Shown: positions 55,465 through 64,000 of the stretch, piece by piece
Layout of the letters: every line of letters starts with the position of its first letter
Numbering within the stretch: the stretch's first letter is position 1
Program-made: the position numbers and the translations under genes
Assembly (NCBI GenBank): GCA_008802785.1
Contig: VUYT01000001.1
Coordinates: 310,001-374,000, forward strand
Source of the DNA: Symmetrospora coprosmae
Taxonomy: Eukaryota > Basidiomycota > Cystobasidiomycetes > Symmetrosporaceae
Length of the DNA: 64,000 nucleotides
Reading direction: 5' to 3'
Notes under the pieces: generated by a model
Databases searched by the model: none
The model's input: only the letters and a program-made list of their open reading frames with translations
Told to the model about the DNA's origin: nothing

Positions 55465-55598
55465 CTTTGCGTGTTCGGTCGGCGCGTCTCGGGGCAGGGG
55501 CAGATGTGGTCAGGAGAGTGAGCATCGCCGGAACGCGTCAGGCACGTCTGCGCTGTTTGCCCTAAAGTCGGCGACAGTCCAACCCACATCCGAAGAAG
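55465..55598. promoter_or_regulatory. Short divergent promoter, promethin-like / ITPase
   Basis: Only 134 bases separate the divergent start codons at 55464 (-) and 55599 (+), so promoter elements must overlap. Confidence 0.5.
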
Positions 55599-56573
55599 AT
55601 GGCCGCTACAAAGAGAACGATAGGTGCGCGGACATCCAATCTGCTTGAGGACCGCCCCATGCGAACTAACTTTGTCGTCCCAACTTCCCTCGCGGACAGT
55701 CTTCGTCACGGGTGAGGGGAAACACAATTCGCGCAGGGCGGAACAAGACCGTGTAGATTGACCCAGTCTTCGCGCACAGGGAATGCGAACAAGCTCCGCG
55801 AAGTGAAAGCCATCCTCTCGAGCGGGAGCGATGTCTCCCTCGAGGTAGAGTCGCGCGAGCTCGACCGTCAGCCACACTTCGTTGTCGCAGCCTAGATCTC
55901 AAACTGACACCCTACCATGCTATGACAGTCCCCGAAATCCAAGGAAGCACACAGGAGGTAGCACGAGAGAAGGTCCGCAGAGCCGCCGAGATCCTCAACG
56001 CCCCGTGCATCACCGAAGACACCGCACTGTGCTTCAAAGCCATGAACGGCCTGCCTGGCCCGTTCATCAAGTACTTCCTGAAAGAGCTAGGCCACGAAGG
56101 TGCGTACGTAGTAGTGTTACATTCTAGCGCGAAGTGCTGATAGTCGGGTCTGCCCCGCAGGCATCAACACGATGCTTTCAGGCTTTCCGGACAAGGGTGC
56201 CTTCGCGCTCTGCACGTTCGGGTTCTGCGCGCCAGGGCAAGAACCCATCCTGTTCGAAGGAGCTACGGACGGCAACATTGTACCTGCGAGAGGACCATCG
56301 CATTTCGGTTGGGTGCGTTCGCCTTCATCCCCTTCGGCCCTGGCACACCCTTCCAACTGACGCGCTGGATCTGCCAGGACCCAATTTTCGAGGTAGATGG
56401 GACCGGAGAGACGTGAGTGACCTTTGACTTGCCTTCCACACTGCTATGCCTGACCATGTGTCGCCTCCCGCAGGTACGCCGAGATGGACGGGGTCAAGAA
56501 AAACATGCTCTCGCACCGTTACAAGGCTTTGATGAAGTTGAAGGAGTACTTGCAGAGCGATGCGAGCCTGTAA
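55599..56573 (+). CDS. HAM1: Inosine triphosphate pyrophosphatase (Ham1/ITPA)
   Basis: Hydrolyses ITP, dITP and XTP to monophosphates, keeping deaminated purines out of nucleic acids. Exons 55599-55623, 55700-55711, 55780-55866, 55929-56099, 56161-56312, 56378-56412 and 56474-56573 sum to 582 nt (193 residues). The N-terminal substrate motif is [19 protein letters not shown], spread over three exons. Other family blocks are [69 protein letters not shown] and [20 protein letters not shown]. Length is typical. Exon 2 contributes just 12 nt. Confidence 0.97.
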
Positions 56574-56788
56574 CTTTCACTGAACTGTAGTACAATTCAT
56601 CATATCATAGAATCGCTTGATACCTGCGCTTTGACCATTTTTCGGCTTGCCGTGGCAAATCCTGCCCCTCGTCGCCGCCTCGTGCCTCGTGCCGCTGAGG
56701 CCTCTCCAGCTCAAAGTTGGCGGTCGGCCCTTTTTCTTTGTCCCTCAAGTAAACCCCTCCTAAACCAACTCCGACACGCAGATCCACC

Positions 56789-57697
56789 ATGGTGAGGATA
56801 TACAGCTGAGCATACAGCTGTTCATGACCTGATGCTCTTGCTCTGGCCTCCCTGTCCCCCCAGCTTCTCTTCACCGACGTGATCACCAAGGACGAGCTCG
56901 CTTCGGATGCCTACGACCCGAAGCTTGTCGACGACATCGTCTACGAGATTGATTGCCAAATGATCGTGATTAAGGAAGGAGACGTCGACATTGGTGAGCT
57001 TTTCTGTCGTTCCTGTCCTTTGCAAGCAGGTCCTGCGCGTGGTGTTCGCAGATCAGGCTCGTTGGCGAGCCCGGAGGTTCGGGAGGTGCCCTGCGGACCT
57101 CGAAGAGTCTGACTCGCCCCCACAGACACTGCGCAATATGCTAGGAATGTCTGCTGACGATCTTATCTATCGTTTGTCTCCACAGGAGCGAACGCCTCGG
57201 CTGAGGAGCAACAGGAGGCCCTCGAGGACGGTGCCAAGCAGGTTATCAACGCTGTGCGTGGCATATGATGCACAAGAAGAGGGCCAGTTACCACGCTGAC
57301 AGCGGCTATCTATCAACACAGGTCCACTCTTTCCGCCTTCAGTCGACCCAGTTCGACAAGAAGTCATACCTCACCTACCTCAAGGGCTACATGAAGTCCG
57401 TCAAGAAGTACCTCGAGGCCAACAACCCGGAGCGAGTCGAGGCTTTCGAGAAGGGAGCGCAGACATTCGCCAAGAAGGGTGGGTATCGTGACCCCCTGAT
57501 TGTCTACCTATGTGCAAGGTCACCTGCTGACCCGCAATGTTCCCCTCGCAGTCGTCGCGAACTTCAAGGACTACGAGTTCTTCATTGGCGAGTCGATGGA
57601 CCCCGAAGGCATGGTTCTCCTCCTCAACTACCGCGAGGACGGCGTCACTCCTTACCTCACCATCTGGAGGGACGGAGTGAAGGAGGTCAAGATCTAA
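56789..57697 (+). CDS. TMA19: Translationally controlled tumor protein (TCTP/Tma19)
   Basis: Exons 56789-56791, 56864-56993, 57186-57253, 57322-57478 and 57552-57697 sum to 504 nt (167 residues). The first coding exon is just the start codon (CCACC-ATG|GTGAGG), so residue 2 begins in exon 2: [23 protein letters not shown] signatures include [60 protein letters not shown] and [20 protein letters not shown], ending [14 protein letters not shown]. The leader is pyrimidine-rich (CTTTTTCTTTG near 56730), as expected for a highly expressed translation-associated gene. It binds ribosomes and has been linked to stress signalling in yeast. Confidence 0.97.
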
Positions 57698-57938
57698 AAG
57701 CTTCTCGTCAAGAGGCGACCGGCGCAACGCTGTTTGTACTAGATGAGCCTGCCATGTCACTTTTTGGGCTTTTGGGAATATACGTCTTTTGCTGCAACTA
57801 GCCTCCTGGCAGTTCTTTAGGCTCACTCGTTATCCCTTCGATTGCGAAGCTGCACTGATGACAACATGGACTTAGATCTACTACCGCCTACGATATCCGC
57901 TACTAACCTATGGATGGTCTGTTTCACTGCAAGGCAAA

Positions 57939-60620
57939 TTACAGGCTGGCCTTCTGCGTCGAGCGCACCAGGAAAGCGTCAAAGTACTCTGCAAGTCCGA
58001 GCCAGCCCTGCTCCTCCAAGGGCACGACAGCGCCGATGTAGCCATCTGGCCGGACGACAACGATGGCTCCTTGGCTCTCATCAATGCCATACTTCTTGTG
58101 CAGCGGACCTTGCGTGCCTGCTTCAGCGACGCGGCGGTCGAAGATCGAGTCCGAGTACACCTGCGACCGGTACTCGGCAAACGGCGATGGCAGCCCCGTG
58201 ATTTCCCATTCGTAGTAGTGTGTCGACACAATGGTGAGGAAGGTGAAGAAGCTATAAGACGCATACGAGGGCATGGTCAGCGTCGCCCTGCTATCTACTT
58301 GGACTGGACATGCCAACTAACGGGTTCCGGCGGTGCGGACCGATGGTATTCGTGTTGTTTGCGCTGCCGTTGGCGAGGTTGTCGACAATGCTCGAGTAGA
58401 CGCCCTTTGCTGGCCGATGGCGATTGTAGAACGAATCCGCACTGTCCACGTACTGGCCAAAGGCCTTCAGCCGGTCTTGCGTCTTGCCGAGCTGTCCAGC
58501 AAGGACGTGAATGCGGAAGGCGCCATTCATCTTGATCCTGAGGCGTGGCAAGAGACTGTCTTAGCTCGGGTTCGGATGTACAGTAGCGCATGCGGACACT
58601 CACTCCTGCTGGATCCGTACATGGTTGGCGTCTTCACATCGGATGACTTTGCCAGGAAGCAGGCGCTGCCCGACGATGAGCTTGCAGCCTTGCGGGTTGA
58701 AAACGCTTCCATACTTTCCGGACTTGACAATCTCAGCCTCTGGAAGAGCGTTGAAGGCATTGGCAAAGTAGACAGCCCCGCATCCCGAAGTGAAGAAGGC
58801 ATTCTTCTTGAAGACCTCGATGAAGCGATCGGCATCGACCGCGTTGGCCGTCTTCGCAGCTGTGACGGCATTGTCGGTGAGCTGGTCTGACTTGGGCGAG
58901 CGCCCGCTGAAGAGCCGCGAGTACTCGGCGTCGAAGCGGAGTAGCTCCTGTGCGATGCCGCGTCGCTCTTGCTCGTAGGTCGGAAGAATGACGTCCCGCT
59001 TGCCAATCCCTTTCTCGACAAGGTTGATCTTCCATGCAAGCGAGTACATGTCGAGCATCTTGGACCCACAACTTGAGCTATCAGCGCGGATCTAATGTCG
59101 TAAGTCGTGCTGCAGACACTCACGGAGATGTTCATACCCTGACCGGCCTTGGGCGAGTGCGTGTGAGTCGCGTCCCCTCCGAGGAAGATGCGCTCGTCAA
59201 GCGTGTAGTTCGAGGCGATGCGCTGGCCAATCTGGTAAACGGAGAACCAGTCGACGTAGCCGAACTCGAGCTCGTACGGCTCGAAGATCTTCTTTGCCGT
59301 GTTGATGCACACGTCCTGCGTCTGCTTGCTGCGATCCGCACCGGCTTGCAGCTGCACATAGAAGCGGCACAGCCCTGCCTCTCGCGGGATGACCATGATG
59401 GACCCGGCATCCTTCGAGTGAATGAGGCACTTGTACTTGATATCGGGGAATGTCGTCTTGACCCTTGCATCCATAACGCCCTGTGCGGTCGGTGAGGGTC
59501 TCGAACTGTCAGCGATATCCTCGCGGCTTGCCCCTCCGGATGCACTCACCCAGATGATATCGGTCGCCTCGCCCTGCATTGTAATCTTGCCCTTCCACTC
59601 GCCGTCTCCGTCTCCGCCCCCAGCGATGCACTTTCGCACCTTGCTGCGGGCACCATCGCACCCGAGAAGGTATTTTGACCGGACCGTCCACTGCTGTCGC
59701 GTCTCTGGGTTCTCCAGGACCACCTCGACAGGGTAGTCCTTTGCCAAATCATCGTGAGACGGATCCAGCGTACGGCAAGAAACAAAAGCCGTGTTTCGGA
59801 ACACGCCTCCCCGAGGCGAAGGGACGATTTCTTCGGCCTCGAGATATTGGCGGCGCTACGATGCAAAGCTTGGTTCAGTCAACACAGTCGGTCTCGCTGT
59901 CCAACAAGCCAGATATACTCACGTGCTCCGTCTCGTCCTCGAAAGCGCCCTCGATCAGGCCTTGGTGGAGAAGCAGGGTGTAGTTGTCGACAACATCGAC
60001 AAAGTCCGGGCACGAAGCGGCCCGGCTCGTGCGAGCGAGCTTCTCTGTAGCGGTAGGGTCCTGAGTAGAGGGCAAGTGTATGAGTAACGCTTCCGACAGA
60101 AGATCGCATGATGACTCTGGCAGGCTCACCCAGAAGGCAACCTCGTAAACTCGGACACCTTGGTTTATCATGGTCTTCGCAATGCCAGGTCCAGCAAAGA
60201 GCTGGTTCTTGCCGTGCTTAAAACCTTGGGTCTGTGACGTGTCCTCGTTGATGCCTCCAATGTTTCGTAGGACCTGCAGCGAGACCGCGGCCGCTCAGCT
60301 TGTGGCTCTCGCTCGTACACCGCAGATGTGGCAGGCAGCTATCCAGAAAGCTTACCTCAAGCGTCCGCGGCTGAAGACCATCGGCTCGGCCAGCCTTGGT
60401 CTTGCCTTCTCGCTCATCGACGTGCAGGACCTTGAGGCCGTATGTGTTGCAGCACAGACTCGCCATCATCCCCGCAGGACCGGCTGTTTGTGGCACACAC
60501 AAGGCCGGCAGCGAAGTCATTCAGCGTCTGACCCTCTGACAGTTTCGCCAATGAAGGCAAGCACTCACCTCCGATAACGACAACATCGACTGGCTTTGAG
60601 GGAATCTGGATGGGTGCCAT
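57939..60620 (-). CDS. Phenol 2-monooxygenase (FAD aromatic hydroxylase)
   Basis: Flavoprotein monooxygenase converting phenols to catechols with NADPH and O2. Exons 60620-60569, 60483-60356, 60273-60130, 60060-59923, 59855-59550, 59480-59124, 59058-58604, 58537-58322 and 58287-57939 sum to 2145 nt (714 residues). The dinucleotide fold is VDVVVIGAGPAGMMASLCCN, followed by LKVLHVDEREGKTKAGRADG. The DG motif is KYLLGCDGARSKVRKCI and the GD motif is RIFLGGDATHTHSPKAGQGM. The C-terminal thioredoxin-like dimerisation domain (~500-714) ends AIVVVRPDGYIGAVVPLEEQ. Domain order and length match yeast Trichosporon phenol hydroxylase. No targeting signal. Substrate range (phenol, cresols, resorcinol) is inferred from family. 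Confidence 0.96.
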
Positions 60621-61128
60621 TGTGGCAAAGAGCAAGCGAACAGGTACGCGTGAAGGGAGCAGGCGTGTGTGCAGTCGCAAGGATGTGAAGCAGAGGCAAG
60701 GAGAGCAAGTGGAGGTGGTTTGGATGGATGGATCAAGAGGCAGAAGTGAGTGGTCAGAAGATCAGCCCTGTGCTGCAGCGTCAGCTGATGAGCCTGGAGT
60801 CTTTCTTGACGAAGAGCCTTTCCGGGACCGGCAGGACGTTTTGGCGGTCTCCGGCGGGCAGAGGGCGAGCAGGCGCAGAGAGCTTCTGGACGAGGCCGAC
60901 CTGCTGCTGCTGCATTGCACGAAACATGGAGAAACCTTGATGCATCTCGGACAGAGGGCAGCGTGCAGCATAGCAGGACGGCAAAGAGGACTTGCGCTCC
61001 AGATTCAAGGAGCTCCGTGCAGAGGCGGCCGTCGGAAGTGAGGCGGCGCAGGAGCGGAGAATAGCAGCAGTCATCAGCCGGTGCGGAACGTCAACAGGAG
61101 GCTGGCAAGGGCGTCATACTGCTGCCAG
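60621..61128. promoter_or_regulatory. Divergent intergenic region, phenol hydroxylase / ALG14
   Basis: 508 bases between divergent starts. Open frames at 60610-61041 (+) are not protein-like. No repeat. Confidence 0.35.
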
Positions 61129-62044
61129 ATGGCCATCTACCGCAATGTTGCAATCCTCGCTGCCTTCGTAGCGGGTCTCCTGCTTGTCGTGGCGCTCCGG
61201 TTCCTCCAGGTCGTCAGGCAGACCCGCGCCGGCGCGCGCCGCCCACGTCGTGCAGCATCAAAACCCAGTCACCGGTCAAAGCGACACCCATGCCGCCTCG
61301 TGGTCTTCCTCGGCTCTGGCGGGCACACCGGCGAGATGCTGCGCCTGCTCTGCGGTCTGGACTTTGAGCAGTACGCCGAGCGAGTCTACCTTGTCTCGTC
61401 TGGAGATGCCCTCAGTCTGGCCAAAGTCGCGGAGCTCGAAAAGGCCCGGGCGGCCAAGCCACATACCACTCCGACGACGGTGAGGCTGCCGCTCACGATG
61501 CTAAAGCTCACCAGTCGGTGCTGATTGCTTCATCTCTCGCCCCCTCAATTGCTGGCGCTCGGACAGCATCCCAATTGGACTGTCAAGGAGATCCCGCGAG
61601 CAAGGCGCGTCCATCAGTCCTTCCTCACGGCGCCCTTCACCACCTTGCATAGCTTTGGCATCTGCCTGCGGCTGCTTACTCTCCCTTCGCTGCTTCGACG
61701 GCACCAGTCAGCGGATGTCATCCTGCTGAATGGCCCGGGGTCCTGCGTCCCCATCGCCCTGGCGGCCTTTCTACCTAGGGTGCGTCAGACCTTATCTGCT
61801 GTTGGTCGCTTGCCTTATGCTGATGTCAATATATATTCACGCTTCACAGCTCGTGAACCTTCATTCCCCTCAGACAGTTTACATAGAGAGCCTTGCCCGC
61901 GTGCGGCGGCTCAGCCTCAGCGGAAGGATCCTGCGCCTGTTTGCAGACCGCTTCTTCGTCCAGTGGGAGGCGCTCGCCGACAGTACGAGAGCTCCACCAT
62001 CTACGTGGCTTGCCCGGAAGGAGTACCGCGGAGTACTTGTCTAG
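61129..62044 (+). CDS. ALG14: UDP-GlcNAc transferase membrane subunit Alg14
   Basis: ER membrane anchor of the Alg13-Alg14 enzyme that adds the second GlcNAc to dolichol-PP-GlcNAc. Exons 61129-61479, 61567-61779 and 61850-62044, all phase 0, sum to 759 nt (252 residues). An N-terminal membrane helix (NVAILAAFVAGLLLVVALRF) and basic linker precede RLVVFLGSGGHTGEMLRLLC, the glycine-rich donor-side loop. Other blocks are NWTVKEIPRARRVHQSFLTA, ADVILLNGPGSCVPIALAAF and TVYIESLARVRRLSLSGRIL, then ADRFFVQW. The C-terminus EYRGVLV is the short hydrophobic end that contacts Alg13. It converges with the SnoaL-like gene. Confidence 0.95.
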
Positions 62045-62168
62045 CATGGCTACAACGCGCTCCTCACAGGTCTTTCCTGTGCGGCTCGCTCGGAGAGCTC
62101 CTGTCGTTCGGCGCCCACCTGGACCGATGACACCATACCGGTCAGCGTGCATCGTCGGTTGCATTCGA

Positions 62169-63131
62169 TCAGGCGACGTACCACCCTATCAGGTTGCCAG
62201 CCCTATCGGCGAACACAAACGTCAGCTTGTCGTCAAGACGAGTGCCCACGCCAACGCACCTATTGCCGATACCGCACCAATATCCGGCCGCAACCTTCGC
62301 CATCGTGATGGCATAGTAGGAGCCCGGAATCGATATGGGCACGATGCTTTCGGGCTGGTAGAAATCCTGCGAGCGAGCCAGCCGAAGGATCAGACATGCC
62401 TGTACGCACCTGCTGGGCGCCTGCGCTCACTTCTTGCTGCTTGATGAGCCATAGCCCAGTATCGTCGTTTCGCACCAGTGTTAGGACTACAACCAGGCTG
62501 GGTGTGGAGGCAGGCTGCGATCAGGAATTGCCGGCATGTTCCTCCTTCTCCAAAGCTCTGACCGCATCCTAGTGGTCCGCCACGGAGTGAGCCAGATTGT
62601 GAAATACTGGACGATGTCCGCGTACAGGCGTCCAAGCTTCTCGTCGAATACTGTTGCATATGGTGACGCAGAGTACTAGTCTGAGACGGTTCCCAGCCAG
62701 AACCCGCCGATGTGCACGCAAGTCGACTACCAACCAATATTGCCCACCTCTAACGGCGGGTTGCGTGGATTCAGCATCTTATACCACCCGTAGATCTGCG
62801 ATCAGCAGGTCAGGTACCGTCAGTAAACTGGCCCCGCCCTGAAGCGAGCCTTTGCCGACTGTCGAGGAGCCCGAGGTCAACGCACTCCATAGATGCCCTT
62901 CCGCGACTCGCTTCCTGGTCGGACACTGCACAAAGGATGGTCGAAGCCTGCATCTTCCGCAAAGTATCGCTCGATCGTTCGCTTCTGCACATCCGGGTCG
63001 CTTGTATAGCACAGGTCCTGCACGATCTGGGCGATCTCCCGGACTAGGCGGCATGCGCCGACGCAGCAAAATGAGCGTCGACAGGTTCGTTCTCACGGAG
63101 ACGAGAACGGAAACGTACCAGGATCCTGCAT
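62169..63131 (-). CDS. SnoaL/NTF2-like protein, fungal type
   Basis: Exons 63131-63119, 63043-62886, 62795-62748, 62675-62563, 62497-62431 and 62366-62169 sum to 597 nt (198 residues). The N-terminus MQDPVREIAQIVQDLCYTSD-PDVQKRTIERYFAEDAGFDH is the cone-fold opening of a common fungal NTF2-like family. SRKGIYGIYGWYKMLNP carries its R..I.xIYxWY signature. The sheet continues VFDEKLGRLYADIVQYFTIW and RLVVVLTLVRNDDTGLWLIK-QQEDFY. The C-terminus (GSYYAITMAKVAAGYW) is mildly hydrophobic. The family is found across fungi without a defined reaction. Exon 1 is 13 nt (MQDP plus one base), supported by a clean phase-1 intron. Confidence 0.85.
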
Positions 63132-63387
63132 GACTCAAATCTTTGCTCCCGGCCTGGTCGACCGAAGTGCAAGCAGACATCCAAACTACGTGGTCGCCCT
63201 GCAACAATGGTCGGCGCTTAGAATGTGCTGCATTCAATGCTAACGGCGATTGCTACACAGTAAAGCTATGCCTTCACATGCACGATCTAGATGTAACGCC
63301 CTCCGTAACGACACGAGTATCAGGCGTCTTGAGGGCGAGCGCAGACATCCTCAGCGAGCGTCCAGCACGAAGAAGCAGAGGACTCAC
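63132..63387. other. Intergenic / 3' end of the SDR gene
   Basis: 256 bases between two minus-strand genes. It must hold the last few codons of the SDR after the donor at 63387 and the SnoaL promoter. The final SDR exon could not be fixed. Confidence 0.35.
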
Positions 63388-64000
63388 ATTGCATGCCTCC
63401 ATCGCACACGATGGTCTGACCCGTCAAGAACTCTGACTCCTCCGAGGCCAGGAAGGACACGACTTTGGCGACATCCTGAGTGTGCGGCGCGCAGCGAGAA
63501 CATCAGTGCCTGGCGCTTTGCCCATCTCCTCGAGATTCCTTACCTCTGGCACAGACTCGCGTCCCAGATTGGTGAGCTCCTCGACCCATTTCTTCTTCAT
63601 GGCGCCTTTCTCGACACCACCCTCCTGCGTGCCGTGTGTCACTACGTATGAGCGCGCTGAATCAATAAAGCAAGCCCAAATGTGCAAGCAGGACTTACTA
63701 GCTTGCCGAGCCTATGAACATGTTCAAATCATACATCAGCTCACTCTCTTTTCGAGCGGCGGGCCTCCTTGCACTCACTCCGCGTCGATGAGATCCCACA
63801 TCCCTGCTTGATCGTCGAGCGAGAATCAGCCTTTTTCTCCGAAGCCATCAGCTCATACAAGTGACAACTTTCCTGTGCCCACGATGCCCCTTACGTCGCC
63901 GAAAGATCCGTAGTCACTCTGTCAGCAAGTATGAATAGGCCTCAAGACAGAAGTGCACTCACGGTGCATAGGCGTTCTAGAGAGGCCGTAGAGCAATCAG
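63388..64000 (-). CDS. Short-chain dehydrogenase (butanediol/acetoin-type), 5' part beyond window
   Basis: C-terminal half of an SDR. Exons seen are 63976-63963, 63889-63873, 63803-63779, 63711-63699, 63624-63544 and 63475-63388; earlier exons lie beyond 64000 and the last few codons downstream are uncertain. Joined, they read NAYAPGIVGTGMWDLIDAEL-GKLEGGVEKGAMKKKWVEEL-TNLGRESVPEDVAKVVSFLA-SEESEFLTGQTIVCDGGMQ. PGIVGTxMWxxIDAE and TGQxxxxDGGM are hallmarks of diacetyl reductase/2,3-butanediol dehydrogenase-type SDRs. The catalytic YxxxK region is not in the window. The exons are extremely short (13, 14, 17 and 25 nt). The intron after 63873 has no GT; it would start GAAAGT. Confidence 0.85.

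Noticed and set aside
57939-64000. Secondary-metabolite gene cluster
   Set aside because: No backbone enzyme, and ALG14, a housekeeping glycosylation gene, sits in the middle.
1-64000. Transposons, retroelements, virus-like elements, tRNA or rRNA genes
   Set aside because: No reverse transcriptase, integrase, transposase, capsid, long terminal repeat or tRNA box pattern was seen while reading; only microsatellites are present. A covariance-model scan would be needed to exclude small RNAs.

Overview
The window is nuclear DNA of a GC-rich, gene-dense basidiomycete. Genes are intron-rich, with mostly 45-120 nt GT-AG introns. Gene content includes a complex I TYKY subunit, a Cryptococcus Xpt1-type Stealth protein, a Ure2-like GST, fungal Erf4, an aquaporin with orthodox NPA signatures and a phenol 2-monooxygenase. 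The style recalls Ustilaginomycotina (smut relatives and yeasts), but that placement is inference. I rebuilt gene models by joining exons by hand, checking splice consensus, phase and family sequence. Where exon sums close on the stop codon in frame, the models should be reliable. I saw no rRNA, tRNA, CRISPR array, transposon or virus-derived element.

Layout: 0-10 kb holds a mitochondrial thioredoxin (cut by the left edge), a small coiled-coil protein, BUD23 rRNA methyltransferase, a Stealth-family phosphotransferase, an unknown membrane-type protein and an aquaporin. 10-20 kb holds an unknown protein, an R3HCC1-like RNA-binding protein, ERF4, a DUF4743/Nudix hydrolase, a GatC-like mitochondrial protein and a VPS17-like PX-BAR protein. 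20-30 kb holds prefoldin 2, NDUFS8, an unknown mitochondrial protein, a triose-phosphate/nucleotide-sugar transporter, a Ure2-like GST and a coiled-coil protein. 30-43 kb holds a 4.5 kb RhoGEF, a sulfotransferase-like protein, a membrane-anchored UBP1-like deubiquitinase, and a divergent pair of an anion-type MFS permease and a TauD-like dioxygenase. 43-57 kb holds eIF5B, an unknown protein, a secreted beta-helix glycoprotein, SURF1, a promethin-like membrane protein, ITPase (HAM1) and TCTP. 58-64 kb holds phenol 2-monooxygenase, ALG14, a SnoaL/NTF2-like protein and an SDR cut by the right edge.

Most genes are unrelated housekeeping genes without operon logic. Functional themes do recur: mitochondrial function (thioredoxin, NDUFS8, SURF1, GatC-like, unknown 23 kb protein), translation and ribosome biogenesis (BUD23, eIF5B, TCTP), endomembranes (VPS17, ERF4, ALG14, Stealth, TPT) and two small catabolic groupings. 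These are MFS + TauD, and phenol hydroxylase + SnoaL-like + SDR. The most unusual observations are a probable GA-AG intron in the SDR, the MFS/TauD divergent pair, a CPPC thioredoxin, and several conserved-looking proteins with no recognisable function.
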